From: Gammaproteobacteria bacterium LSUCC0112
Lineage (GTDB): Bacteria; Pseudomonadota; Gammaproteobacteria; Pseudomonadales; Pseudohongiellaceae
Direction: 5' to 3'
NCBI GenBank assembly: GCA_004535785.1
Contig: SPIB01000003.1
Location: 258,110-322,109, forward strand
Length of the DNA stretch: 64,000 nt
The notes under the pieces are model-generated. The model was not told where the DNA came from and did no database searches. It worked only from the letters and a program-made list of their open reading frames with translations. The position numbers and the translations under genes are program-made. How positions within the stretch are numbered: position 1 is the first letter of the stretch; each line of letters opens with the position of its first letter. Shown in pieces: positions 39,381 to 49,919 of the stretch.

Positions 39381-42056
39381 TTACATGTTCAACAGTGTGT
39401 CGAACAAATCTCTCGCCAGAGTGATCAGTCGTGCCGACGCGTTGTAGTGTTGTTCAAGTTGAATAAGTCTGGCGGCTTCCTCTTCGAGGTTTACGCCAGA
39501 CACCGACTGCAAGGCGTCCATGGATTGTCTTAACATGGACTCACCAGCGCTCTGATTGATGCGAGCCTGACTGGTCAAAATGCCGAGGCTCTCGGCCAAC
39601 TGACCGTAAGCGGCGTGATACGTCAGGTTACCGTTGGACAGTGTTGGTCGACTGTTCAGACCCAGTATTGCCGATCCATTACGGCTGTCCGCGGTACCGT
39701 TTGTATTGTAGGAAATGACAAAACTGTCGCCTGCTTTCGGGGCTCCATCAACGCCCGTCCCGCTCGTCATTGACACCTGTATTCCACGGTAACTTGGCTG
39801 CCCCACCGGCGCAGGCCCAAACACACCATCGTTTCTGTTCGAAAACATCTGGGAGTTGGCCGTCAGCTGGATATCAATTTTGCCACCGATGGTAAAGTTG
39901 ACCGCTGGATCTGCCGGGGCTGGCGCATTAATCAATTGAGAGGGATCGCCTGCTCGCAGCGAGCCAGAGCCGTCCAGCTGAAATGACAAATCAACGCCGA
40001 GTGTCGAAAACACTGTCAGATTGATGCCATCACTTCGCGCGCTGATACCTTGGGCCTGAAAATCGGCCATTCTGTTGATGCGATCGCGAATAAAATCTGG
40101 CGTCAGCGGATTCGGGATATTTTCAGGTGCAGCCTCGCCCGGCCCGACCCACGCAGGGTTAGTCAGCTCGATTCCGTTCAGTGTCAGTGTTAATGGGTCC
40201 GGGCCACCACTTTGGAAATCAGTGAGTACCACCGAAGAGTAGGCAGTCGCTTGCATACCGTTAAGACCGGAAATTCTGCGCGCCGCACTGGCGGCGGTTT
40301 CGTCTGGCAGCAACGTCAGGTGCTGCTCTTTGATGAAACCCGTCGTATCATCAATTGTCTGAAAGCGCAGTACTTCGCCCGGATAGCCATTCGTGCTTGA
40401 CCCCGGCTGCACCTGGGCAACGGCCAATCCGCTGCTGGTAACACTGGTACCGCCGGCTTCTCCCGGGAAAATATTGTTACGGGCACCCGGCGTAAAACTC
40501 AGGTTGGTGAGCGGCGGGCTCAGTGGCACGGGACGCGCCGGATCAGAGTAGTCCAACACATCGTAGGTAGTCGCTGAGGTGAACCGCACCATCATCGGTG
40601 GACTCAATTCGCCGGCCTTTGAGAACAAGTCGGTCTCTATGCTGTTGACTTCGGTAGACAACAGCCTTACACCACCCTGATTTGAGACAGAGGAATCAAC
40701 ACGGATTGCAGACGCAAAGGCAAATTCCTCGGCGCGGGAAATCTGTACCTGAAGTTGCTTGGCACCCAGTTTGGTTGGCTGAATCAAGAAACGGTCGCCG
40801 CTCTGGAAGCTGCCGGCTTCAAAATTCAGTTTAAAACCATCCACTGAAATAGATTGCGGGTAGCTTGTACCCAGTGAACCATCGCTGACTACTTTTCCAT
40901 CAGACAATCTCACCAGTGAGTATTTCTTTCCCGGGCCCGGGAATTTGAGTTCGTAGTCGCTGATTTGCAACTCAGACACAGAATCAATGGTGACATTGAG
41001 AATGCGATCATTTGGTGGCACGTTGTTGAGCGATGCGCGCACGCGATCTTTGGAGGCAACCGCGCCGTTGACATCAGCAAAAATCAGCCCGCCCAGACTG
41101 CCTTCCAGATCCATGCCCAATTTGTTCTGCTCATTGACTTCAAAAGCAATCGTAGTTGCCAACAGGCCTATAGCACCGATTGCAGGCTCAAGCGCCTCCT
41201 GACGGAATCGCATCAGTGCGCCCAACTCACCACCCGTCATCAGTTTATTAACGATCTGATTACCCTGAGCACTGACAAACGCCAGATCAAAACGGCTGGG
41301 ATCGGTTGCACCGGGAACCGCTTTTAAGGTTTGGGTTGCATTACCGACAACCAACGGTTGCCCCTGCCCGATAAACACATCCTGGCCACCTTCCGGACGG
41401 GATACTGTGCTGACATTGACGAACTTGGATAACTCGCGTATGACCACATCAAGTTTGTCGAGCAGGTCATTGGGTTGATTGCGTCCGCCAGACTGTGAAG
41501 ACTCGCCAATGACTTTATTCAAGTCAGCAATCTGCTTGGCTAAGGTAGAAATATTGTCTGCAACAGCGACCAACTGCTTGTTGACGGATTCATTCTGGCT
41601 GACCAATCGGGATTCAACGGCTTTAAACCCAGCAGTCATTTGATTGGCTTGCGTCAGCAACAATTGCCGGCCAAGTAATGATCCCGGATCGTTGACAGAC
41701 TCATTAACCGCACCGAAGAAGTCATTAACATAGCGTGACAAATTGGTCTGATCTGAGGCCAGCAGGTTGTTCACCTGAGAAATGTTGAACAGGTAGGCAT
41801 CTGAATCGCTCAGCACAGAGATATCGCGAACAACCTGATCAACCAGGTACTTTTCGGTATGACGATAAATATCATCGATCTTGACCCCAGCGCCCAAATA
41901 ACCTGCCGCTGTTCTCAGCGAGGGATTGGTTGACTGAATAATAGACTGCCGGCTGTAGCCTTCAGTATTGGCATTGACGATGTTGTTACCGGTAATCGAC
42001 ATGGCTGTCTGATTAAGTCGGATCCCAGTGATTGCTGTGTTAATGAGTCCACTCAT
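39381..42056 (-). CDS. flgK: Flagellar hook-associated protein 1 FlgK, long form
   Basis: An 891-residue protein. The N-terminal rod/hook domain (LINTAITGIRLNQTAMSITGNNIVNANTEGYSRQ) and the C-terminal domain (SGVNLEEEAARLIQLEQHYNASARLI) are typical. The middle is greatly extended with beta-rich modules (E. coli FlgK has 547 residues). It forms the first hook-filament junction zone. It starts 1 bp after the flgJ stop. Confidence 0.95.
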   Translation of the reverse strand: MSGLINTAITGIRLNQTAMSITGNNIVNANTEGYSRQSIIQSTNPSLRTAAGYLGAGVKIDDIYRHTEKYLVDQVVRDISVLSDSDAYLFNISQVNNLLASDQTNLSRYVNDFFGAVNESVNDPGSLLGRQLLLTQANQMTAGFKAVESRLVSQNESVNKQLVAVADNISTLAKQIADLNKVIGESSQSGGRNQPNDLLDKLDVVIRELSKFVNVSTVSRPEGGQDVFIGQGQPLVVGNATQTLKAVPGATDPSRFDLAFVSAQGNQIVNKLMTGGELGALMRFRQEALEPAIGAIGLLATTIAFEVNEQNKLGMDLEGSLGGLIFADVNGAVASKDRVRASLNNVPPNDRILNVTIDSVSELQISDYELKFPGPGKKYSLVRLSDGKVVSDGSLGTSYPQSISVDGFKLNFEAGSFQSGDRFLIQPTKLGAKQLQVQISRAEEFAFASAIRVDSSVSNQGGVRLLSTEVNSIETDLFSKAGELSPPMMVRFTSATTYDVLDYSDPARPVPLSPPLTNLSFTPGARNNIFPGEAGGTSVTSSGLAVAQVQPGSSTNGYPGEVLRFQTIDDTTGFIKEQHLTLLPDETAASAARRISGLNGMQATAYSSVVLTDFQSGGPDPLTLTLNGIELTNPAWVGPGEAAPENIPNPLTPDFIRDRINRMADFQAQGISARSDGINLTVFSTLGVDLSFQLDGSGSLRAGDPSQLINAPAPADPAVNFTIGGKIDIQLTANSQMFSNRNDGVFGPAPVGQPSYRGIQVSMTSGTGVDGAPKAGDSFVISYNTNGTADSRNGSAILGLNSRPTLSNGNLTYHAAYGQLAESLGILTSQARINQSAGESMLRQSMDALQSVSGVNLEEEAARLIQLEQHYNASARLITLARDLFDTLLNM

Positions 42057-42057
42057 C

Positions 42058-43104
42058 TCAGTTCACCCATGTTGCTGAGCGCACGCCCAGGCTGGCTTGA
42101 TTCAGAGAAGGACTACGAAGAACACTTTGAATTTTTTCTGCATAGTCAGGATCAGTGGCATACCCTGCCCTTTGCAAATGATTGCTATAGGCAGACGAAT
42201 CGGAAGCGTTCTCCAGCGCTTGCGCATAACGCGGCTGGTTCTGCATCAATTGCACATAATCTGCAAAACTTTCCTCGTAAGAATTGTACGAGCGAAAGCT
42301 GGCCACTTCGCGGTGCATCGCGCCATCACGGAACTCCAGGGTGCTGACGTTGGCGCGACCACCCTGCCAAGTAGCCGTCGCTTTGATGCCAAATAGGTTG
42401 TAACTGGGCGCACCATCAGTACCGCGGATCATTTTTGTGCCCCAACCGGTCTCAAGAGCCGACTGGGCCAGCAAGACACGCGGGTCAACACCCAATTCCG
42501 CAGCAAACTTCTCTGCCACAGGCAGCAGGTGTTCTACAAAAGACTCAGGCGAATCAAATTGTGCCGGTGCTGGCTGGTGTGCCGGCTTTTCTATTGCCGC
42601 AGGTAAAAATTCAGCAACCTGTCGGGCATTCACTGTTCGTGATCTGAGTTCAGCCACGCGTGGCTCAGTCGCGACTGCGTCACTGACAATTCGGCTTTCC
42701 GCGCGCTGCACGTTGCCAGTAAAGCGACGCGCACCCGTCAGGTCGCCAGTCAGTGCGACCGTTGCTGACAAGTCGTTGGCGCGAGCTGGCTCATAACGCT
42801 GCATCAACTGACGATGCAGTGTTTCGGCAAGTCCTACTCCACCGGATGCCGACATATGCAAGGCCAGTTGGTTGTCAAAATTTTCCTGGTGGAAATTTGT
42901 TTCATTGCTACGCAAGTAGTTATCACCAAACAAGGCTTCCTCACCGGCACGCATGCCTTTGAGCATCATGTTTAAAAACATGGCCTCAAACTGCTTGGCC
43001 ACTTCACGCAGACCTTCGGTTGAATCTTTACGACCCAACTGACTGATGGCATTCAGGCCATTCAGATCTGTGTAAATTGACGCGTCGCGGATGTTGGTGA
43101 TCAT
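42058..43104 (-). CDS. flgJ: Peptidoglycan hydrolase / rod-cap protein FlgJ
   Basis: A 348-residue two-domain protein. The N-terminal rod-cap domain has LREVAKQFEAMFLNMMLKGMR. A linker is followed by a C-terminal GH73 glucosaminidase domain (about 180-335) with LAQSALETGWG containing the catalytic Glu, and FRSYNSYEESFADYVQLM. It locally opens peptidoglycan for rod growth. Confidence 0.95.
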   Translation of the reverse strand: MITNIRDASIYTDLNGLNAISQLGRKDSTEGLREVAKQFEAMFLNMMLKGMRAGEEALFGDNYLRSNETNFHQENFDNQLALHMSASGGVGLAETLHRQLMQRYEPARANDLSATVALTGDLTGARRFTGNVQRAESRIVSDAVATEPRVAELRSRTVNARQVAEFLPAAIEKPAHQPAPAQFDSPESFVEHLLPVAEKFAAELGVDPRVLLAQSALETGWGTKMIRGTDGAPSYNLFGIKATATWQGGRANVSTLEFRDGAMHREVASFRSYNSYEESFADYVQLMQNQPRYAQALENASDSSAYSNHLQRAGYATDPDYAEKIQSVLRSPSLNQASLGVRSATWVN

Positions 43105-43115
43105 GACGTTATTCC

Positions 43116-44267
43116 TCAGATCACAATCAGGTCGGCGCGTAATGCACCAGACTGTTTGAGGGCTTCAAGAATGGCAGCCAGATCGCCCGGTGCCGCACCG
43201 ACTGCGTTAATCGCTTGCACGATGTCTGAGAGTGTTGTGCCGGCATCAAACAGGAACATACGGCTGTCTTCCTGGGTTACTGTGATGTCGGATTGAGGCA
43301 GCACGGCGGTCTCACCATCAGAGAATGGCGCGGGCTGGCTGACTGCAAAACCTTCAGTAATGGTGACACTCAGGCTGCCATGGGTGATTGCAGCCGGGGA
43401 AACACGCACGTGCTCACCAATCACGATGGTGCCGGTACGTGAGTTGACGATGACACGTGCGGATGCCGCACCCTGCTCGATTTGCATATTTTCAAGCTCG
43501 GAAACATACGCGACGCGTGCCTGTGGATCGATCGGCGCGCGAACACGAATTGACACGGCGTCCAGCGCTTCGGCAGTTCCCTCACCCAGAAAACCGTTGA
43601 TCGCACCTGACAATCGACGCGCCGTGGTGAAATCGGCTCTTTTCAGATTAAACGTTACATAATCACCGGTATTAAAGGCAGTTTCTACTTCACGCACCGT
43701 GGTTGCGCCACCCGGGATTCTGCCAACACTGGGCACATTAATGGAGATTCGTGAGCCATCAGCCCCGTCCACACCAAGGCCACCAACAATCAGGTTGCCT
43801 TGCGCAATGGCGTAAACCTCGCCATCCACACCCATCAGGAAAGTCCGCTCCAGGCTACCGCCACGAAGGCTGGCGGCATTCGCCAGGGACGATACGGTGA
43901 TGTCGATGTTCTGACCGGGTTTGGTAAATGCAGGCAGTTCGGCCTGTACAGACACCACGGCAACATTGCGCAGCTGGAAGTTTTGATTGGCTGGCATCGG
44001 AATACCAAACTGATCAAGGTAGGCACGGAAAGATTCGGCGGTAAACGGCGCCTGGGTTGTCTGATCACCTGTGCCATCCAGACCTGTCACCAGACCCACA
44101 CCCACTAACTGGTTAGCCTGCACGCCCTGAATGTTTGCGATATCCTTGATGCGATCAGCATGCGCAGGTACTGAAAATCCCAGTATCTGCGCAACAATCA
44201 GCACGGCACACAGCATGGTTTTGCATGCGTGGTGTCTGGCGTTTGATTTTGCTGACAAGTGTTTCAT
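43116..44267 (-). CDS. flgI: Flagellar P-ring protein FlgI
   Basis: A 383-residue periplasmic ring protein. The signal peptide ends [35 protein letters not shown], the standard FlgI mature N-terminus. [10 protein letters not shown]-like [16 protein letters not shown] and a C-terminal [32 protein letters not shown] are present. The ATG at 44267 with upstream AGGA is preferred over one at 44294. Confidence 0.95.
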   Translation of the reverse strand: MKHLSAKSNARHHACKTMLCAVLIVAQILGFSVPAHADRIKDIANIQGVQANQLVGVGLVTGLDGTGDQTTQAPFTAESFRAYLDQFGIPMPANQNFQLRNVAVVSVQAELPAFTKPGQNIDITVSSLANAASLRGGSLERTFLMGVDGEVYAIAQGNLIVGGLGVDGADGSRISINVPSVGRIPGGATTVREVETAFNTGDYVTFNLKRADFTTARRLSGAINGFLGEGTAEALDAVSIRVRAPIDPQARVAYVSELENMQIEQGAASARVIVNSRTGTIVIGEHVRVSPAAITHGSLSVTITEGFAVSQPAPFSDGETAVLPQSDITVTQEDSRMFLFDAGTTLSDIVQAINAVGAAPGDLAAILEALKQSGALRADLIVI

Positions 44268-44315
44268 GTGTGTTTCCTGATCGTGCTGAGTCAAAATTTG
44301 TTTAGGTCAGTTGTA

Positions 44316-44987
44316 TTAGAGCGGCCAAAAGGGTCCGACAAAAAATCGACTGAGAATGCCAGGCTCATTGGTGTTGGCCAGGGTGCCAGTGCCGCTGTAT
44401 GCGATCCGCACATCTGCAACACGGGTTGACGCAATGGTGTTATCCGGTGCAATGTCCTGACGTCTGACCAAGCCACTGATGCGGATGTATTCTTTGCCAC
44501 GATTGATCTGCAGCCATTTTTCTCCACGGACTTCCAACAAGCCGTTAGGCAGCACATCTGTAACCGTTACGGTGATGTTGCCACTGAGTTGGTTGCTCAG
44601 ATCTGTGTTGGCTGAACCTGAGAAATCAGACCCACCGCCAAACTCGAGAGCACTTTCGCTGCGACCAAACAAGGACACTTCGCCAGTGCTGGTGTTGGAT
44701 TCTTTGTTAAACGTTGTTCCTGAGGAATTGCTGGCACTGGTCGATTCATTCAGGTTAATGGTCAACACATCACCAAGTCGGTGGGCGCGACGCTGATACA
44801 GATTGACCGCAGTACCCGGACTGTAGATAGAGCCTGACACGCGACCGGAATCATCCGCTGCACTGACCCAGACAGGTGCATAACGTGGGTCATCGGGCGA
44901 CGGTGCTTCCGGCAAACGCACACCACAAGCCACCAGCAACAGCACGGGGCTGAGTTTTGCGAGGCGTTTGATCTGTGTTGTGTTCAT
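44316..44987 (-). CDS. flgH: Flagellar L-ring lipoprotein FlgH
   Basis: A 223-residue outer-membrane lipoprotein with the lipobox LVAC (Cys22). GSIYSPG, DVLTINLNESTSASNSSGT and a C-terminal VRRQDIAPDNTIASTRVADVRIAYSGTG are the FlgH hallmarks. It forms the L-ring bushing around the rod. Confidence 0.95.
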   Translation of the reverse strand: MNTTQIKRLAKLSPVLLLVACGVRLPEAPSPDDPRYAPVWVSAADDSGRVSGSIYSPGTAVNLYQRRAHRLGDVLTINLNESTSASNSSGTTFNKESNTSTGEVSLFGRSESALEFGGGSDFSGSANTDLSNQLSGNITVTVTDVLPNGLLEVRGEKWLQINRGKEYIRISGLVRRQDIAPDNTIASTRVADVRIAYSGTGTLANTNEPGILSRFFVGPFWPL

Positions 44988-45020
44988 GCGTTACTCCTGC
45001 AATTCAATTGGTTTCAGCGA

Positions 45021-45806
45021 TCAAAGATTCTGGCTAAGGAAAGACAACATCTGGTCAGCAGTGGAAATGACTTTAGAGTTCATCTCGTAAGCGCGTTGTG
45101 TGGTAATCATGTCCACCAGCTCTTCAACAACTTCGACGTTGGAACTCTCAAGTGCCCCCTGAACCACCAATCCCATACCGTTCTGGCCAGGTGCCGCCTG
45201 TTGCGGGGTACCACTGGATACGGTCTGCACAAACAAGTTGCCGCCAATGGCCTGCAATCCAGCCGGGTTAATAAAATCTGCGAGATTCAAATTGCCAATA
45301 TTTACAGATTCAGCTTGCCCCACCAGTTTGGCGGTCACGACACCATCGGAACCAATGGTGATGCTTTGGGCATTTTGTGGAACGTTCAGGCCAGGATTCA
45401 GCAAGTGGCCAGAGGCGGTGACAATCTCTCCATCAGAACTCATATGGAATTGCCCATCACGGGTATAGGCAGACGTGCCATCCGGCATCAGGATTTCGAA
45501 AAATCCGCGGCCATTGACGGCCAGATCCAGAGCCTCACCCGTTGTCTGCAGCGCGCCTTGGTTGAACAGCTTCTGAGTCCCGACCACGCGTACACCGGTA
45601 CCCACTTGCAAACCTGAAGGCAGCTCTGTGTTCTGGGTAGAGTTGGCACCTGGCTGGCGTTGGATCTGGTACAGCAGGTCTTCAAAAACCACTCGGTCTT
45701 TTTTGAAACCATTGGTTGCCACGTTTGCCAGGTTGTTTGACAACGCCGCAAGGCGCGTATCCTGGGCGCTCAGACCGGTCTTTGAAATGTATAGTGCTGC
45801 GTGCAT
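45021..45806 (-). CDS. flgG: Flagellar distal rod protein FlgG
   Basis: A 261-residue rod protein. The N-terminal helix has TGLSAQDTRLAALSNNLANVATNGFKKDR, a central NFQLLRTG-like hook region follows, and the C-terminus is SNVEVVEELVDMITTQRAYEMNSKVISTADQML. Length matches E. coli FlgG (260). It lies 88 bp after flgF; I see no promoter in that gap. Confidence 0.96.
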   Translation of the reverse strand: MHAALYISKTGLSAQDTRLAALSNNLANVATNGFKKDRVVFEDLLYQIQRQPGANSTQNTELPSGLQVGTGVRVVGTQKLFNQGALQTTGEALDLAVNGRGFFEILMPDGTSAYTRDGQFHMSSDGEIVTASGHLLNPGLNVPQNAQSITIGSDGVVTAKLVGQAESVNIGNLNLADFINPAGLQAIGGNLFVQTVSSGTPQQAAPGQNGMGLVVQGALESSNVEVVEELVDMITTQRAYEMNSKVISTADQMLSFLSQNL

Positions 45807-45894
45807 TCTGTTTTACTCCTGTTGCCGGGTCAGCCGGCACCTCACTCACTTTGCCCTTCACAGCGGCAATTTCTTTCCGCTACTTCTGCTCTTG

Positions 45895-46635
45895 TTACTG
45901 TATCTGCAAGAGCCGTGCCGAAGTTTCAGAATTTTGTTGAAGTGTTTGAATTAACTTAACATTCATCTCGTAGTTGCGAGTCAGATTGATCATTTCCACC
46001 ATGGAATCGACCATATTGACGTTGCTGCCTTCCAGATAACCGGACACCAGTTGCACGCTGCCATCGGGGAACGCATCCAGACCATCACGACTGCGCAACA
46101 GGCCATCTGACCCTTTGATCATTTCCGCCTGATCCAGATTAACCAGCTTGATGCGATCCACCGCGGCAAGCACATCTGCCGCCTGTCCCAACTCCCTGAG
46201 GGACACCGTGCCGTCTTCACCAATTTCAATCGACTCATGGGGCGGCAACACAATCGGGCCGCCGTTGCCAAGCACCGGCAATCCATTACCGGTCATCAGT
46301 TCGCCAAACACGCTGATCTTCAAATCACCCGCCCGGGTATAGGCCTCACTACCGTCAGCAGTTTGTACCGCTATCCAGCCATCACCGCTGACCGCGACAT
46401 CCAGGCTGTTGCCTGTCTGTTGCAGTGGGCCTTTGCTGAAATCGGTACCAGGGTTCTCGGTCATGCTGTAAACGCGGGTAGGCATCCCATCGCCATACAC
46501 CTGCATGGAACGCGCTTGCGCCAGATCTGCACGGAAACCAGTGGTACTGGCATTGGCCATGTTGTGTGCGTGTACGGCTTGAGCGCGCATGGTCTGCGAC
46601 GCGCCGGTCATGCTGATGTAAAGGGCCTTATCCAT
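45895..46635 (-). CDS. flgF: Flagellar proximal rod protein FlgF
   Basis: A 246-residue rod protein starting MDKALYISMTGASQTMRAQAVHAHNMANASTTGF and ending with the rod C-terminal motif GSNVNMVDSMVEMINLTRNYEMNVKLIQTLQ. Length is as in E. coli (251). It lies 26 bp after flgE. Confidence 0.95.
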   Translation of the reverse strand: MDKALYISMTGASQTMRAQAVHAHNMANASTTGFRADLAQARSMQVYGDGMPTRVYSMTENPGTDFSKGPLQQTGNSLDVAVSGDGWIAVQTADGSEAYTRAGDLKISVFGELMTGNGLPVLGNGGPIVLPPHESIEIGEDGTVSLRELGQAADVLAAVDRIKLVNLDQAEMIKGSDGLLRSRDGLDAFPDGSVQLVSGYLEGSNVNMVDSMVEMINLTRNYEMNVKLIQTLQQNSETSARLLQIQ

Positions 46636-46661
46636 TGCTATCTCCGGGTCAAGTCAGTGTG

Positions 46662-48698
46662 TTACAGGTTGATAATGGTCTGGGTCGCGTCATCGGTAGC
46701 GGAAATGATCTGAGCAGCCGCTTGATAGTTGCGCTGGGAGATGATCAATTGCACCAGTTCTGTTGGCAGATCGACGTTGGAATCTTCCAACGCACCTGAC
46801 TGAATCGCTCCCAACCCTGCAGTCCCGGCACCGGACACCGACGCAGCACCTGATTCACTGGTTTCGGCGAACTTGGAACCGCCCAGGTTCGCAAGACCAC
46901 TGGTGTTGGCAAAATTAGCAAGTGCCACTTCGCCCAGTACACGGGATTGACCATTCGAGAATCGCGCGGAGATCAAACCACGCGTGTTAACTTCCAGACC
47001 AGTCAATTGGCCTTTGGCAAAACCATCCTGGTCATTTTCTTGAACGGAGAAGTCTCCTCCGAACGCCGTCATGCCAGTCAGATCAATTTTAAAGTTAGAG
47101 TTGTTTAATAAATCAGAGACATTAGGGTCACCAGGCACTGGACCAGCGCCGATACGACGACCTGCGGAGTCAACCGGATACCAGTTGGTGATTTCGATTG
47201 GCAACTGATTGGGGTCAAACCGACCAGTGTCATCAAACTTAAGATCGTAACGCGCGGGAACAGGCAGGCCATCCTGTGAATTGGGATCAAAGCCAATATC
47301 GCGACCATCCACCTGAAAGTACGCACTCCACAAGTTGGTGTCCCCGGTTTCATTCGGACGTTCCTTGACGAAGTACATAGCCAGTGAGTGCTGGGTACCT
47401 ACCGTGTCATAGATTGTAATTGCAGTAGATCGGTAGTAAGTCTCAGGGTTTTTTGGATCAAAAGTATTGGTAATAAACGACTGACCATCCAGCGCATCAG
47501 GCTGTGAAATATCGCCGAATATACTGCCGATTTGCAGTGTCTGGTCAATCGGATTGCCGTCAGCATCAACACTGGACGCACGCAGCACAACATCTTCATC
47601 AAGGGTGAATTCAACACTACCACCCACCACAATCACATCGGTTCCATTAAAATTGGCAACCGCTGTTGCACCAACCGGCACTGGATCACCAGTAACAGTG
47701 TCTTTCTCAGAACCCGATACAGTGATTGTGCCGTTACCAACTGAGCCGCTGGTGAAGTTAAGATCAGCACCTGTATCGTGAGAAATTTGCAAGGCACCAT
47801 TCACGACGCGTGCGCTGACATTGGTGTTCGCGTTGTTAATCGAGTTTGCCAATAAATTGAATGCATCCGGGTCGGCTGGATCCACTTCAAACTCACGACC
47901 ATTGATAGCAAAACGTGCTGTGGCCGGGGCGACTGGGCCGGCGGTGATATTGGTGATAAACGCAACTGTGGTGCCCTGGGCGGCAACTCCGCTGGCCCCG
48001 GCAAATATTTCTGCCACCTGGTTAGCGCTTGAATTGGCGGGGACTGTAATGCGACGCAATTGTCGATCGGCACCAATGACTTCAATGGTATTTGACTGAT
48101 AGCCGTTGTCACGAGGGTCCAGAGCGTCCATCAGAATTGGCGCAGTACTTCGGCCCTGATTGAGCGTCAAGGTGCTGCCGATAACAGCAGAGGGCTGTGT
48201 GGCTGCATCAAGGTTAATGATCGTTTTCACACTGGTGGTCGGGCGCGGTTGAATCTCGCCAGTGGTCACTCGCAGGTCGGTCAGTGGTCCACCGCCAGTG
48301 GCATTACCTGCTGCCGATGGTGCAAATCCCTGAATCTTTTCGCCATCGCTGTTAACAATAAATCCGTTGCGGTCGGTACCAAATGCACCGGCTCGCGAGT
48401 AGGCGATTCCTGACTCTCCTTTTAGTACAAAAAAACCTTCGCCATTGATGGCGAGATCCAGCGTGTTCTGGGTAAAACTGATGTTACCTTGCGTGAAGCT
48501 TTGCTTGATTTCCTGAAGTGTTACACCACTACCAGATTGGGTACCACCGCCACCGAGTACCGATGCCGCGTATACGTCACCGAATACAGTTTTGGCCGCT
48601 TTAAAGCCGTTGGTGCCCGAGTTGGCGATATTGTTACCTGTCACACTAATCTCTTGCTGTGCCGCATTCAACGCGCTCAAACCGATATTAAAACTCAT
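46662..48698 (-). CDS. flgE: Flagellar hook protein FlgE, long form
   Basis: A 678-residue hook protein with FNIGLSALNAAQQEISVTGNNIANSGTNGFKAAK at the N-terminus and DSNVDLPTELVQLIISQRNYQAAAQIISATDDATQTIINL at the C-terminus. The central domain is enlarged (E. coli FlgE has 402 residues). It forms the universal joint. The Shine-Dalgarno sequence GAGAGG precedes the ATG. Confidence 0.95.
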   Translation of the reverse strand: MSFNIGLSALNAAQQEISVTGNNIANSGTNGFKAAKTVFGDVYAASVLGGGGTQSGSGVTLQEIKQSFTQGNISFTQNTLDLAINGEGFFVLKGESGIAYSRAGAFGTDRNGFIVNSDGEKIQGFAPSAAGNATGGGPLTDLRVTTGEIQPRPTTSVKTIINLDAATQPSAVIGSTLTLNQGRSTAPILMDALDPRDNGYQSNTIEVIGADRQLRRITVPANSSANQVAEIFAGASGVAAQGTTVAFITNITAGPVAPATARFAINGREFEVDPADPDAFNLLANSINNANTNVSARVVNGALQISHDTGADLNFTSGSVGNGTITVSGSEKDTVTGDPVPVGATAVANFNGTDVIVVGGSVEFTLDEDVVLRASSVDADGNPIDQTLQIGSIFGDISQPDALDGQSFITNTFDPKNPETYYRSTAITIYDTVGTQHSLAMYFVKERPNETGDTNLWSAYFQVDGRDIGFDPNSQDGLPVPARYDLKFDDTGRFDPNQLPIEITNWYPVDSAGRRIGAGPVPGDPNVSDLLNNSNFKIDLTGMTAFGGDFSVQENDQDGFAKGQLTGLEVNTRGLISARFSNGQSRVLGEVALANFANTSGLANLGGSKFAETSESGAASVSGAGTAGLGAIQSGALEDSNVDLPTELVQLIISQRNYQAAAQIISATDDATQTIINL

Positions 48699-48776
48699 TT
48701 TTTTTACCTCTCTGGCGGGCCTTGATTCTGGCCGGGTTCAATTTTTATTTATAAACGATGATTCTTTAAATTCGTG

Positions 48777-49457
48777 TTAATTAATCTGGATGATGTCTGA
48801 CATTGACTTGGGACCTATTCCAGCCAGGTTCAAAGTCAGTTTTCCGCCAGGCTCGATTGTGACGCTGTTGACATTGGCGCTGAGATAAACAGGCAATGCT
48901 TCTGTCACACCGCCACGTGATGCGGACACTTCAAATGTGTAGTTGCCCTGAGGGAAACGCTGGTCATTTGTATCAATGCCTGTCCAGATAAACTCTTTGC
49001 GTCCCTCGCTTTGCTGACCCAGAGAGAACTGATCCACCACGGTACCGGCTTCGTTGTAAACACTCAGCGTGGCTTCTTGTGCAGCAATGTCAAAGTCAGC
49101 CAGCACACTGATCGCGCCTGTTGCACCCAACATGGTTTCAGAGGATTGAACATGCACTGGACGACCGACCAGAGACGTTGCCTGCAAGTGCTGAGTTGAC
49201 TGAAATGCCGACGAGAACTGAGAGAAGCTCTGGCTCATCTTTTGCGACTCTTCCAGTTGTGAGAACTGTGCCAACTGCGCAACAAACTCACCGTTCTCCT
49301 GAGGGGCAGTGGGATCCTGATTCTCAAGTTGAGCGATCAGCAATTTGAGAAACTCGTCACGGCCGAGTGCCTTTTTGGGGTCACTGGACTTTGTTGGCTC
49401 TGGCAATGCATAGTCATTCAGTACACGACCCAAGGCATTGTTGTTAGTCAGTTCCAT
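48777..49457 (-). CDS. flgD: Flagellar hook assembly (cap) protein FlgD
   Basis: A 226-residue hook-cap scaffold. The N-terminal LGRDEFLKLLIAQLENQDPTAPQENGEFVAQLAQFSQLE block is diagnostic. The C-terminal part has the FlgD Ig-like fold (FIWTGIDTNDQRFPQGNYTFEVSA). The ATG at 49457 is correctly spaced from GGAG; the frame also opens with a TTG at 49466 that abuts it. Confidence 0.95.
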   Translation of the reverse strand: MELTNNNALGRVLNDYALPEPTKSSDPKKALGRDEFLKLLIAQLENQDPTAPQENGEFVAQLAQFSQLEESQKMSQSFSQFSSAFQSTQHLQATSLVGRPVHVQSSETMLGATGAISVLADFDIAAQEATLSVYNEAGTVVDQFSLGQQSEGRKEFIWTGIDTNDQRFPQGNYTFEVSASRGGVTEALPVYLSANVNSVTIEPGGKLTLNLAGIGPKSMSDIIQIN

Positions 49458-49479
49458 AATATTCAACTCCAGTTATTGG

Positions 49480-49917
49480 TTAGGCCTGGCCCAGGCTCAT
49501 GACACGTTGCATCATGGTGCGGGCGGCGGTCATCACGTCGACGTTAAGTTGGAACGCGCGCGAGGACGAAATCATGTTGGTCATTTCTTCGACGATATCG
49601 ACGTTTGGGTAATACACAAAGCCCTCTTCGTTGGCGAGTGGATGACCAGGTTCAAATCGGGGCTGCAAAGGGCGACTGTCTTCAACAACGCCAGCGACAC
49701 GAACACCGGCAGAAGCAGCACCCGTTGCGCCGCTGTACATTCCGGACATCGCATCATTGAACATTGGCGCAAACACCGGGTGACGCGCGCGATACGTCTG
49801 ATCTGCACTGCTGGCGGCGCTGTTGGCATTTGCCATGTTGCTGGCGGTTGTATTCAAGCGCAGCGACTGGGCGCTCATACCAGAACCTGCAATATCAAAA
49901 ATTTGCATCAGGCTCAT
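49480..49917 (-). CDS. flgC: Flagellar proximal rod protein FlgC
   Basis: A 145-residue rod protein with FDIAGSGMSAQSLRLNTTASNMANANSAASS at the N-terminus and NVDIVEEMTNMISSSRAFQLNVDVMTAARTMMQRVM at the C-terminus. It begins 2 bp after the flgB stop. Confidence 0.95.
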   Translation of the reverse strand: MSLMQIFDIAGSGMSAQSLRLNTTASNMANANSAASSADQTYRARHPVFAPMFNDAMSGMYSGATGAASAGVRVAGVVEDSRPLQPRFEPGHPLANEEGFVYYPNVDIVEEMTNMISSSRAFQLNVDVMTAARTMMQRVMSLGQA

Positions 49918-49919
49918 GA

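Noticed and set aside
45096-45617. 173-residue plus-strand frame inside flgG
   Set aside because: Shadow of flgG; composition is not protein-like and no start signal is present.
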